From Carettochelys insculpta (lineage: Eukaryota > Chordata > Testudines > Carettochelyidae), in assembly GCF_033958435.1 (NCBI RefSeq), contig NC_134138.1, forward strand, positions 271,847,798-271,911,797: DNA of 64,000 nucleotides, written 5' to 3'. The notes under the pieces were generated by a model. It had not been told where the DNA came from. It worked only from the letters and a program-made list of their open reading frames with translations, and ran no database searches. The number at the start of each line of letters is the position of its first letter. Position 1 is the first letter of the stretch. Positions 33,683 to 43,250 of the stretch are shown one piece after another. Position numbers and translations under genes: made by a program.

Positions 33683-34066
33683 GAGGTGTGGTATGGAATT
33701 CACAGCCTGGAAATGTAGATGCTATGGTTGCTATAAGTCACTGCTAATCCTTGGCTGCTCATAGTGTACTCCGCCTCTGGCTCTAAATTACAGCAATGTC
33801 TCTGAGGTAACTTATGGGCCGCAACACTTGTGGACTTGATATAACCAAGCCCACTGAAAGGGGGGTACAAAGGGAGACAGTTGCCCTAGGGCTCAGTGAC
33901 ACAGAATGACCCAGGAGTCCTGGCCATGGCAGAAGTGATGTCCTGAATCCCTGCTCCAGGCAGCACTGAGGTCTGGCTGAGGTAGGGGAGGACTGCAGCA
34001 TGGCACTCTCTGGGCAGTGCTGAGGGCTGGCTTCTCCAGCCCTGCCCCTTCTGCCCATGGTAACGT
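33683..34066. other. No recognisable feature
   Basis: GC-moderate, C/T-rich on + near 33920-34060; chance frames only. Confidence 0.45.
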
Positions 34067-34126
34067 AGTGACAGACGATGTAAGAAAAGCTGAAGCACTC
34101 AATGATTTTTTTTTGCCTCAGTCTTT

Positions 34127-34594
34127 TTGGACAAGGACAGCTCCTACACTATGGTGTTAGATAATGTAGTATGGGAATGTGGAGAGCAGCCATCGGTGGG
34201 GAAGGAACAAGTTAAGAGCTACCTAGAAAAACTAAATGTACACAAATCCATGGGTCTGCATTTAATGCACCCAAGGGTACTGAGGGAATTGGCAGGTGTC
34301 ATTGATGAGCCTTTGATTATTAACTTTGAAGACTCTTGGAGATCAGGAGAGATCCCGGATGACTGGAAAAAGGCAAATGTAGTGTCCAACTTTAAAAAAA
34401 GAAGGGACAATCTAGGGAACTACAGACTGGTCAGCCTTACCTCAATTCCTGGGAAAATAATGGAGCGGATCCTCAAGGAATCCATTTTGGAGCACTTCGA
34501 AGATGGAAAAGTGATGAAGAATAGTCAACATGGATTCACCAAGGGTAAGTTGCACCCGACCAATCTGATTAACTTCTATGATGAGGTTAACTAA
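34127..34594 (+). pseudogene. CR1 reverse transcriptase, N-terminal part of RT domain (fragment)
   Basis: An open frame of 155 codons covering the fingers region of a CR1 reverse transcriptase. Visible are the conserved IPDDWKKANVV, the GNYR(L/P)(V/I)SLTS(I/V)PGKIME motif and QHGFTKGK(L/S)xxTNL. The frame ends where the second CR1 is inserted. In an intact CR1 this continues into the [10 protein letters not shown] motif, which is found here after the insert. The protein would copy CR1 (and SINE) RNA at a nicked target. Confidence 0.85.
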
Positions 34595-34929
34595 TAAAAG
34601 AAAGTTCTTCTTCTCTCAGAGCATAGTTAAACTGTGGAACTCCTTGCCAGAGGAGACTGTGAAAGCTAAGACTGTAACAGAATTTAAGAAAGAGTTAGAT
34701 AAATTCATGGAAGTTAGGTTCGTAAAAGGCTATTAGCCAAGAGTAGGAATGGTGTCCCTGGCCTCTGATTGTCAGAGTCTGGAGATGGATGGCAGGAGAA
34801 AAATCGCTTGATCATTTTCTTCGGTCCACCCCCTCTGGGGCACCTGGCGCTGACCACTGTCAGCAGACATGTTACTGGGCTGGATGGACCTTTGGTCTCA
34901 CCCAGTATGGCCGTTCTTATGTTCTTATG
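34593..34929 (+). mobile_element. 5'-truncated CR1 (TTCTTATG-tail subfamily) nested in another CR1
   Basis: 337 bp flanked by TAACT at 34588-34592 and 34930-34934. It encodes the last residues of a CR1 protein ([20 protein letters not shown], ending at TAG), then a 3' region and GGCCGTTCTTATGTTCTTATG. Same subfamily as the insert at 47688. Confidence 0.88.
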
Positions 34930-34935
34930 TAACTG

Positions 34936-35255
34936 GCTCTATGGACATAGAGAAGTCAGTGGTTATGATATACCCTGACTTCATCAAAGCTTTTGATACA
35001 GTCTCCCACACCATCCTTGCCCATAAGTTGAGGAAGTATGGGTTGGATCCATGGACTATAAGATGGATAGAAAGGTGGCTTGATGGTCAGGCCAAAAAGG
35101 TAGTGGTCAATGGCTCAATATCTGGATGGCAGGCAGTTTCAAGCGGAGTGCCCCAAGGCTTGGTTCTGGGGCCGGTGTTGTTCAACATCCTTATTAATGA
35201 CCTGGATTGGGGATTGGATTGCACCCTCAGCAAGTTTGCAGTGACACGAAGCTAG
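34936..35255 (+). pseudogene. CR1 reverse transcriptase, palm region, frame lost at the catalytic site
   Basis: Continues the fragment at 34127 after the nested insert. It contains (Y/L)[12 protein letters not shown], where the first catalytic Asp lies, and [20 protein letters not shown]. At 35230-35250, where CR1 copies encode KFADDTKL, a single base is missing. The frame shifts exactly at the two catalytic Asp codons, and a stop follows within nine codons. The homologous site is intact at 47039-47056 and 48680-48691. Confidence 0.85.
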
Positions 35256-35651
35256 CGGGGAGAGGCAGATACATTGGAGTGTAGAGATAGGATCCGGAGT
35301 GAGCTGGATAAATTGGAGGATTGGGCCAAAAGAAATCTGATTCAGTTCAACAAGGAGAAGTGTAGAGTCCTGCACTTGGGACAGAAGAATCCCAAGCATT
35401 AGTATAGGCTGGGGACTGATTGGCTAAGCAGCAGTACAGCGGAAAGGGATCTAGAGGTTATAGCGGAAGAAAGGCGGAATATGAGTAAATAGTGTGCCAT
35501 TGTAGCCAAGAAGGCTAACAGCATATTAGGGTGCATTAGGAGGAGCATTGTGAGTAGATCTAGAGAAGTAGTTATTCCCCTCTACTCAGCACTGGTGAGG
35601 CCACATCTGGAATATTGTGTCCAGTTTTGGGCCCCCCAGTATTAAAAGGAT

Positions 35652-35903
35652 GTGGATGTGCTGGAGCAGGTTCAGCAGAGGACAACAAAAATGATTAAGG
35701 GATTGGAGCACATGGCCTATGAGGAGAAGCTGAGGGATTTGGGCTTGTTTAATTTACAGAAGAGAAGATTGTGGTGTAATTTAATAGCAGCCTTCAACTT
35801 CCTGAAGGGGTGCTCTAAAGAGGATGGAGACAAATTGTTCACAGTGGTGACAGACAGCAGAACAAGGAGCAATGGTTTGAAGTTACAGAAAGGAGAGGTG
35901 TAG
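35652..35903 (+). pseudogene. CR1 reverse transcriptase, C-terminal fragment
   Basis: Encodes the CR1 C-terminal region: VLEQVQQRTTKMIKGLEHM, YEEKLRDLGLFNLQKRRLW, IAAFNFLKGCSKEDGDKLFT. It belongs to the element at 34067-36125 and stands in a frame separated from the palm region by indels. Confidence 0.85.
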
Positions 35904-36167
35904 GCTGGATATTAGGAAAAACTACTTCACTAGGAGGGTGGTGAAGAACTGGAATGCATTGCCTGGAGAGGTGGTAGATTCTCCATCCCTAAAAGTTTTT
36001 AAGTCTCGGCTTGACAAGTTCTAGTTGGGATGACTTAGATGGGGTTGATCCTGCTTGAAGCAGGGGGGCAGGACTAGATGACCTCCTGAGGTCCCTTGAG
36101 CCCTATGATTTGATGATTCTATGGCCACTATCCTTCTGATAGCATGAAGCCATGCCTTCCCCTCAAT

Positions 36168-36457
36168 GGCTACGTCTACACTAGCCCCAAACTTCGAAAT
36201 GGCCATGCAAATGGCCATTTCGAAGTTTACTAATGAAATTTCATGGGACTAAGGGGACTTCAAAGTAGGCGGGGTCCTTTCGAAAAGGAGCCCCGTCGGG
36301 ACGAGCCGCGCGGTGGCGAGGCGCGTCAATTTCGAAGTGCCGCGGCCGCCCGCATGCTAATGAAGCGCAGAATATGCATTTCAGCGCTTCATTAGTAAAC
36401 TTCAAAATGGCCATTTGCGTGGCCATTTCGAAGTCTGGGGCTAGTGTAGACACGGCC
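36168..36457. mobile_element. CpG-rich MITE, internally deleted (290 bp)
   Basis: Left end GGCTACGTCTACACTAGCC; reversed right end GGCCGTGTCTACACTAGCC. Flanks AAT (36165-36167) and AAC differ by one base. The arms carry GGCCATTTCGAAGT and ATGCTAATGAAGCGC. Compared with the 436-bp copy at 58587, the left arm is shortened. Rich in CpG (e.g. CGCGCGGTGGCGAGGCGCG), hence young or lightly methylated. Confidence 0.85.
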
Positions 36458-36666
36458 AACGTGTCCAGCAAATCCATTGGCCTCCCTGATCATAGAATTA
36501 TATGTTGCTGTCCCCACGCACCTTTACTGCCTGAGAGGTGTCTATGCTAGGGCTTGTGAGGGGGTCCTGAGAAGGCCGTTCTCCACAGTGTCTGCTGGGG
36601 ACATTCTCCCCTGGCCAGATACAGTGTTTTGCAAGCACCTTATTAATTTTCGTTTCTTATCCAACC

Positions 36667-36774
36667 TGTTGTAACATAGGCACACAGTAAGCCATTCTCT
36701 GGCACCTTGCCTATATCTCCTGTTGTAACATAGGCACACAGTAAGCCATTCTCTGGCACCTTGCCTATATCTCC
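36667..36774 (+). repeat. Perfect 54-bp tandem duplication
   Basis: Units 36667-36720 and 36721-36774 are identical by eye, opening TGTTGTAACATAGGCACAC. Five more bases (TGTTG) begin a third unit. A very recent duplication or an assembly artefact. Confidence 0.95.
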
Positions 36775-37299
36775 TGTTGAAGCTATAAAAATGTGTATGG
36801 ATGAAGTGGTCTGACAACCAAGATTTTTAGTGGCTTGGGCAGTCAAAACGAGCCCTGAAACATTCCTGGGTGCTTGCGTTTGCCGAATAAAAAAGGGCCT
36901 TAGTCACACATAAATTGTGTAGTTGCCTGTTTTTTTTTGCACAGATGCCATTTGTGTATCAAAGACACCTACTATCCACACAAAGACCCAATTTTCTGTT
37001 GGCACAGGCAGGCCCTTCCCCATTGCAGTAATATCAGCATCCAATGAAGCCTAAGGCAGGTGCACAAATGGATGCATCTGCAAATCCTGTTGAAGGAATT
37101 GTGGAAACTTATTGAAAAAGCGGCCTTCAAATTCTAAGTGATTTAAAGGGAAAGTGTGAAGTGTGTGGATACTACAATTCTACTAATTTTCAACAGTGAC
37201 CGGTCCTTGTGAGTGCCTCTGGTTTTTTGGATGTTCCACTTCAGACTCTTAAAGGGGGCCTGAATACATCTGTAGTGCTCCAATAGTGATATATAAAAA
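36775..37299. other. No recognisable feature
   Basis: AT-rich; nothing recognised. Confidence 0.45.
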
Positions 37300-37530
37300 C
37301 AACAAGTCATGTGGCAGCTTTAAGATAAACAAGCCTGCCTGAGGCTATTTCTTTGGGCATAAGCTTGCATGAGCATGGAGCCCACTTCATTGGTTTCATG
37401 CATCTGACAAAGTGGGCTCTGGCCCATGGAAGTTTATGCCCTAATAAATGTGTCAGTATTTAAGGTGCCTTGGGACTCCTCATTTGTGTTTTTTTCAAAA
37501 ACAGACTAACACAGCTACCCTTCTGAAACA
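37300..37530 (+). mobile_element. Penelope-like retroelement remnant with hammerhead-like core
   Basis: A widespread amniote-type repeat: CATCTGACAAAGTGGGCTCT, then GGCCCATGGAAG, TTATGCCCTAATAAATG and GACTAACACAGCTACCC. The core CTGACAA, a GTGGGC/GGCCCA hairpin and then GGAAG resemble a decayed hammerhead ribozyme (CUGANGA, stem II, GAAA). An antisense copy of the same hairpin (GGAGCCCACTTCAT) lies just upstream, giving a palindrome from 37356 to 37440. Penelope-like elements are known to carry such ribozymes. The assignment is inference. Confidence 0.5.
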
Positions 37531-38399
37531 GGTCCAGTTATGTATCTTGAGTGGTTTTAGATGCCCAGCTTGTCACTATTGAATCTTAGCCATGGTATTC
37601 ATTTACAGTTGTGAAAGACTTAGATGTGACGGTGCTTGCCCACGACTCAACAAAGGCATTTTCTCCGCTCAAAAGGGTGTTGTAACAATCAATTCACAAA
37701 ACACGGTGAGGGTCTCAAGTAACGAAGGCCTTACAAGTACTTAAAATAGATGCCATGCTTATTTCAGGGTTTTGGCTTTCCAGAGAAGTGGAGTTTTGCT
37801 TATTCCTATTTCTATGATCACAATCAGGAGATAGAACATCTGTTGTCAGCTTACCATCAGTTGTTTTCTCTCTCCTTTATTATCTTCTGGCTTCCTAAAA
37901 AAAAATTTCCCAATTATGTTGATAGTATGTTTTGATGAACATTGTCTTCCTCCCCACCTTCTGCTCTTCACACCTACTGTCTGAGAGTCTGTTCATCTAT
38001 CAAAGCCTGTATCCTAAAAATGGTGATTAGTTTGAAAGTCGCAATCAAAGAAAAAGATCAACTGAGGAACAGAAAAATTGTCAAACCACTGACGGTATGA
38101 TCCTGCGTCCAGTCAAATTCAGTGGCAAAACTTCTACTAATGTCAATGGGTGCAGGTATTGCCCTAGACAAAACAATTTTGCCAAGTCAGTGCCTATTGT
38201 CCTACACTTCTTCTACTGGATCAGGAGCTTAATTTTATGTACATTGGAAATATTGAGATTTTGGAGTAAAATCACAATCTTCTGTGGTCACAAATCTGCA
38301 GTCTACTTAAAATGTAATAGCTGACGTCAGCTGGGGACCAGTAGCACCCAGGTTATCTATGGAAGTAAAATAGTAACAGAGAAGTACAGTGTAGATGGT
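37531..38399. other. No recognisable feature
   Basis: AT-rich; nothing recognised. Confidence 0.45.
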
Positions 38400-39345
38400 G
38401 ATGTTAGAAACACAACATCTGCTGCCTACAGTAGAGTACAGCATCCAGTTTTGGGCCAGTCTAGTAAAGGGCAAAAAAAATTATTTGGGCATGGAGCACA
38501 TGACTTACGAGAAGAGGCTGAGGGATTTGAGCTTATTTAATAAGCCAAAGAGGAGATTGAGGAGGGATTTCATAGCAGCCTTCAACTACCTGAAGGGAGG
38601 TTCCAAAGCCAGGCTATTCTCAATGGTGGCAGATGACAGAACAAGGAGTAATGGTCTCAAGTTGCAGCAGAGAAAGTCTAGGTTGGATATTAGAAACTAC
38701 TATTCCACTAGGGCTGTTTCTACACAGGCTACTTCCTTCGGAAGTGGCATGCTAATACACGGAACAAAAGATGCTAATGAGGCATGGATACAAATTCCCT
38801 GTGCCTCATTAGTATAACATCACATGATTTGGAATCCAGAAGACCATTCTTCTGGACTCCAAAACGCCATGTAGAAGCGTGGCTCCTGAGGGGGTCTTCC
38901 GGAAGGAAGTCCTCCTTCCGGAGGCCCCTTCTTCCCGAAATTTTTTGGGAACAAGGGGCCTCTGGAAGGAGGACTTCCTTCCAGAAGACCCCCCAGGGCC
39001 GTTCTTCTACACGGCGTTTTGGAGTCCGGAAGATCGGTCTTCTGGACTCCAAATCACGTGACGTTATGCTAATGAAGTGCAGGGAATTTGCTTCCGTGCC
39101 TCTTTAGCATCTTTTGCTCCATGTATTAGCATGCCACTTCTGCAGGAAGTGGCCTGTGTAGAAACAGTCTAGGAGTGTGGTGAAGCACTTGCATGAGTTA
39201 CCCAGGAGGTGGTGAAATATCCACCTTTAGAGGTTTTTAAGGTGAGGCTTGACAAATCCTTGGTTGAAATAGTTTAGATGGGGTTGGTCCAGCTTTCAGC
39301 AGGAGGTTTCAGCAGATGATCTCTGGAGGTTCCTTCCAAGCATAA
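38400..39345 (+). mobile_element. CR1 LINE 3' fragment, sense, split by a palindromic MITE
   Basis: Parts 38400-38711 and 39170-39345. Protein words include GMEHMTYEKRLRDLSLF, RDFIAAFNYLKGGSKARLFS. The tail GGGTTGGTCCAGCTTTCAGC, then CTTCTATTCTTCC is diverged. The MITE sits just after the GGATATTAG..CTACTATTCCACTAG part of the CR1. Confidence 0.85.
38712..39169. mobile_element. 458-bp palindromic MITE, copy 1
   Basis: Flanked by TAG (38709-38711 and 39170-39172). Left end GGCTGTTTCTACACAGGC; reversed right end GACTGTTTCTACACAGGC. Nearly the whole element is one inverted repeat with a centre near 38935-38955 (CCCGAAATTTTTTGGG). The arms contain GATGCTAATGAGGCATGG, CACATGATTTGGA and CCTTCCGGAGGCCCC. 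Three more copies at 54037, 59482 and 63283. Confidence 0.92.
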
Positions 39346-39547
39346 TCTTCTATTCTTCCAACAGGAGTTACACTGACCAGGGTATTTATGATATCTCCCA
39401 TTTTTAATACAGCTTCATTCAGATCCAGAGGGTATTTCTACCCAATATGGCTTTCCTTGTAAATATTCCTTTGCAGCCCTTGCAGCACTGATAAAATCTC
39501 CCTGAGTCCTTTCAGGGGTCACAAGGAGTAAACATGAAAATAAAGTA

Positions 39548-39873
39548 CATGTAGAACCTTTCTACTCCAGCATTCACTTGTCAGCAACATCCATAGTCCA
39601 TCATGATTTTAGTTACCTGGATTGCCAATTGTCATGGGTGGAGGCAAGTTTCTCATGGTCCCGTAAAATTTGTTTACAGGCACCAGTCCTGGAGCTCAGT
39701 GTTATGTGGTGTTATTTAGCTCAAATTTACTCCTAAAGGTCTTCCAAGAGCCCAGCCAGCAGTGGAAATGTTGGCAATACTGCTAGACAATATTGGCCTT
39801 TCATGGTTCAGCAAATTGTCTCATTTGGCACAGGTCAGGTCCCAGTGGTGCCAGACTAGAGACATCCAACCTG
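39548..39873. mobile_element. Tigger/pogo-like MITE, copy 3 (reverse)
   Basis: 326 bp flanked by TA (39546-39547 and 39874-39875). Ends CATGTAGAACCTTTCTACTC and, reversed, CAGGTTGGATGTCTCTAGTC. The interior is the reverse of the copies at 8922, 30306 and 46036. Confidence 0.78.
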
Positions 39874-39875
39874 TA

Positions 39876-40630
39876 TGTGGTTCTGCTGGTTCACCTTTGC
39901 CACTCAGTGACAGCAGCAATTTCATTAAAATTGTAAATTGCCCTAACTTTTCCTACTTTCTAAAAATCTGCTGCTGCATCAATTACCCTTTTCCCCAAAG
40001 AAATTGCAGATTAGAATACTCTGCAAATTATTCATTATTACATTTTATTGTTATTAATAATCAATTACCATAGTAGGGCCTAAAGGCAAACCAAGAACCC
40101 TAGCTGAAACAGCAGTACGACCCTAGCCCCAACAGCATACACTCTAAATGGACAAGACAGATATAGGGGAGGGAAAGAGGTAAAACATGCAAGCTGAGTG
40201 ATGTGGGGACCGATCCTATTGAAGAGAAAGGCTCCCATTGACTTCAATAGCCTTAGAATCATGCTGGTATTGCCAACAACTCAATATTAACAGAAGACCA
40301 ATGTTCTTTCTTTAATAAATAGCAAAAATTGAAGCTGCTGTTTGTTTCCATGACAACTAGAATACTTAGGGGTGTTTTTCTTAGTCTAACTGACTTATAC
40401 AGTAATAATAAAAATAAATAGTAACAACTGAAGCGGAGGAAGTTTTTGAAGCTGCATTGATTCAATCATTTTCTACACACTGAAAACACATATGGCACAT
40501 ACATGGAAATAAAACCAGCCTGGCACATTGCAATGCCACATGATAAATTACAAAGGCACTTGATAACTATATTAATCATGCATCCAGCAGCACCATAGGT
40601 ATACTATCTCTTGTAAACCATTTGCCCTGA
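39876..40630. other. No recognisable feature
   Basis: AT-rich; nothing recognised. Confidence 0.45.
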
Positions 40631-41059
40631 GACAAAAGACCACAAGACTAACAACACTGGGTCTGACCAACATTGAATCTAGCCCAGTATACTATCTTCT
40701 AACAGTGGCCAATGGCAGGTGCCCCAGAGGGAATGAACAGAGCAGATGATCATCAAGTGATCCATCCCCTGTCACCAATTCCCAGCTTCTGACAAACAGA
40801 GGCTAGGGATACCATCTCTGCCCATTCTGGCTAGTAGCCTTTTATGGACCTAGCCTCCATGAAAGTACCTAGTTCTTTTCTGAACTGTTATAGTCTCAGC
40901 CTTCATACTCTCCTCTCGCAAAGGAATTCCCAAGTTTGACTGTGCCCTGTGTGAAGTACTTCTTTTTGCTTGTTTTAAACCTGCCACCTATTAATTTCAT
41001 TTGGTGAACTCTAGTTCTTGTGTGATGAGCAGGAGTGAATAACTCTTCTGTAATCACTT

Positions 41060-41190
41060 CTTCAGTAGGTCTATCCCACAAAAGCTCACCACCTAATAAA
41101 TAATTTTGTTAGTCTTTAAAGTGCTACTGAACTGTTTTTTTGTTTTGATAATATATAGACTAACACAGCTATCTCTCTGTTACTTTTCTC
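41060..41190 (+). mobile_element. Penelope-like/hammerhead-type fragment nested in CR1
   Basis: 131 bp bracketed by a direct repeat of at least 12 bp, CTGTAATCACTT at 41048-41059 and 41191-41202. It contains GGTCTATCCCACAAAAGCTC, CACCTAATAAATAATTTTG, TTAGTCTTTAAAGTGCTAC and ATAGACTAACACAGCTATC. This order matches the repeat at 37300, with a degenerate hammerhead-like stem. Confidence 0.55.
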
Positions 41191-41221
41191 CTGTAATCAC
41201 TTTCTCCACATCAATCATGAT

Positions 41222-41312
41222 TGGTGGGTTTGGTCCTGCTTAGGGCAGTGGGCTGGACTCAATGGCTTTTTTAGGTCTCTTCCATCTCTATTGTTCTATG
41301 ATTCTATGATTT
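41222..41312 (+). mobile_element. Very short CR1 tail nested in antisense CR1
   Basis: About 90 bp: GGTTTGGTCCTGCTTAGGGC, GGGCTGGACTCAATGGC, then TTCTATGATTCTATG. An ATGATT word at each border could be the target duplication. It belongs to the GATTCTATG-tail subfamily. Confidence 0.7.
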
Positions 41313-42294
41313 TACAGACCTCTATTATATCTTTCTGAGTCTCCTCTTCTCCAAGCTGAAAAGTCCCAATCTTATTAATCTCTCCTCAAATGGAAATTAT
41401 TCCATAACACTAATCGTTTCCCGATATCAATATCTTTTGTTGTTGTTGTTTAGATGAGGTGACTGTATTTACACTCAGTAGTCAAGATGTGGGCATACCA
41501 TGGATTTATATAGAGGCATTAAGATATTCTCTCTCCTATTCTCTGTTCCTTTCTTAACGATTCCCACCATTTTCTTTGCTTTCTGAGTGGTGCTGCACAC
41601 TGAGTGGATATTTTCAGAGAGCTCCCCACAGTGACTCCAAGCTCTCTCTCTCAATACGTAATAGCTAATTTATGCCCCATCTCTCCATTCTGAACAATGA
41701 CCATTTCTTCCTATCCTTTGTTTCCTGTCTTTTAACCCATTGACAATACATGGGAGGACTTTCCCTGTAATACCTCAACAGTTTACTTTGCTTAAGAGTC
41801 TTTGGCGAGGGACCTTGTCACAGGCTTTCTGGATATCTAAATACACTATGTCCACTGGATTTCCCTTCTCCACATTCTTCTCGCATACCTCAAAGAATTC
41901 TAGTAGTTGGTGAGGCCAAATTTCCCTTTACAAAAAACTCATTCACTCTTCCCCCAACAAATTATGTTCCTCTATGTGCCTGTCAATTCTGTTCCTTTCT
42001 ACAGTTTCAACCAATTTCCTTGGTACTGAAGTCAGACTTACCAGCCTGTAATTGCCTGGATCACTTCTAGAGCCCTTTTGAAAAATTGGCATCACATTAG
42101 CTATCCTCTAGTCTTTTGGTACAGAAGCTGATTTACAGGAAAGGTTACAGATCAGAGTTAGTAGCACTGCAGTTTCATCTTTGGGTTCCTTTAACATTTC
42201 ACAATGACCTTGCAAGTTCTCAGAATGAATGAATTCCAGGTGGCACCTGTGTTTACTTGTCTAGTTCAAGTCTGTGAAATTCTACAGAAACATG

Positions 42295-42530
42295 GTGATA
42301 TACCTGTATCTCATAAAGCTGGAAGGGAGCTTGAGAGGTCATAGAGTCCAGTCCCCTGTGCTCACAGCAGGACCTATCACCATCTCTGACAGATTTTTTT
42401 TTTTAAGTCTAACCTTCCCTGGAAACATGAAAGCCCCACCCTCAAGGACTGAATGCAGAACCCTAGGTTTACAATGCCAATGCTCTAACCATTGAGTTAT
42501 AATAACCCCCCCCCCACACACACACACTAT
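42295..42530 (-). mobile_element. tRNA-derived SINE, antisense
   Basis: On + the reversed CR1-like tail (CATAAAGCTGGAAGGGAGC) comes first, then AGTCCAGTCCCCTGTGCTCA, a T-rich run, and the reversed pol III region (AATGCTCTAACCATTGAGTT, i.e. A box AACTCAATGGTTAGAGC). It ends in a C run at about 42507-42516. Confidence 0.75.
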
Positions 42531-42540
42531 TTTTTTTTGT

Positions 42541-43190
42541 GAGCCACTGAATTAGTGCTGGAGATAAATTAGACATTCATTGACCAATTTGTTTACTGAA
42601 CCAGCCTTTCCTTCCAACAAGGATGGAGGACAGTCTCAAAAGGACAGGAGGCAAAGGGGCCAGTGAAGCATTCAAAGGTGTGGAATTAATACTCTGATCA
42701 CATGGCCAGCACTGAAAAGTCTCCCATGGTCCATCGTACAAGATGTCTTCTCCATCAAAGGCTGTGCTGCCACTGAAATGTGCTGCCACTTTTGAAATTT
42801 GTGGGACTACACTGTCTTTTGTGCAACATGTTTCTGAGAGGCCTTCAGATATGTAACTGGCCTAAAAATGAGGGGAAGAGAACCTACATCAATTTAACAC
42901 AGATGGAAACAATTAATATTCCTAATACGTATAAAACATTTTATACATTTCACGTGTAGTTCATCATGACTCCAACTGTGGTTGATTAGCTGTCCTCCTT
43001 ATTAATTCATTATCAATACAAGGCCCCTGAGACACTACAAAGTGGGGTTTTATTTCAGTGGAATATTCGGACATTTATGAGACTATATCATAAAACACAG
43101 CTAGAACTAGGCAGCAATTCATAACAATACCACAACTCTAGAGGGCGGAGGAAGGAAGAAAATCTTAAGATCTTAAGATCTGTAGAAGAA
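42541..43190. other. No recognisable feature
   Basis: Nothing recognised on either strand. Confidence 0.45.
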
Positions 43191-43192
43191 AC

Positions 43193-43223
<31 letters not shown>

Positions 43224-43250
43224 TATATATACATATATGTATATATATAA
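43191..43250. repeat. (AT)n/(AC)n compound microsatellite
   Basis: ACATATATATATATATATAT continuing into ACACACACATATATATAC and TATATGTATATATATA; 60 bp of alternating purine-pyrimidine sequence, able to form cruciform or left-handed DNA. Confidence 0.95.

Larger units (their letters stand above)
34067..36125 (+). mobile_element. CR1 LINE, sense, with RT core, interrupted by a second CR1
   Basis: Covers the CR1 reverse-transcriptase region and the complete 3' end. Parts 34067-34592 and 34930-36125 are one element split by the insert at 34593-34929. Recognisable protein segments in order: DDWKKANVV, GNYRLVSLTSIPGKIMERI, QHGFTKGK, then [46 protein letters not shown], and the C-terminal GLEHMAYEEKLRDLGLF. 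The tail GGTTGATCCTGCTTGAAGCA, then CCCTATGATTTGATGATTC, ends it. 5'-truncated and inactive. Confidence 0.92.
40631..42240 (-). mobile_element. CR1 LINE (TTCTTATG subfamily), antisense, about 1.6 kb, with two nested inserts
   Basis: The longest antisense CR1. On + it reads as tail (CTGGGTCTGACCAACATTGA), then ATTAATTTCATTTGGTGAAC, then the reversed RT region. Near 41820 CTTTCTGGATATCTAAATAC, and near 42040 CCAGCCTGTAATTGCCTGGA, are typical of reversed CR1 reverse transcriptase. Interrupted at 41060-41190 and 41222-41312. All frames are broken. Confidence 0.85.
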
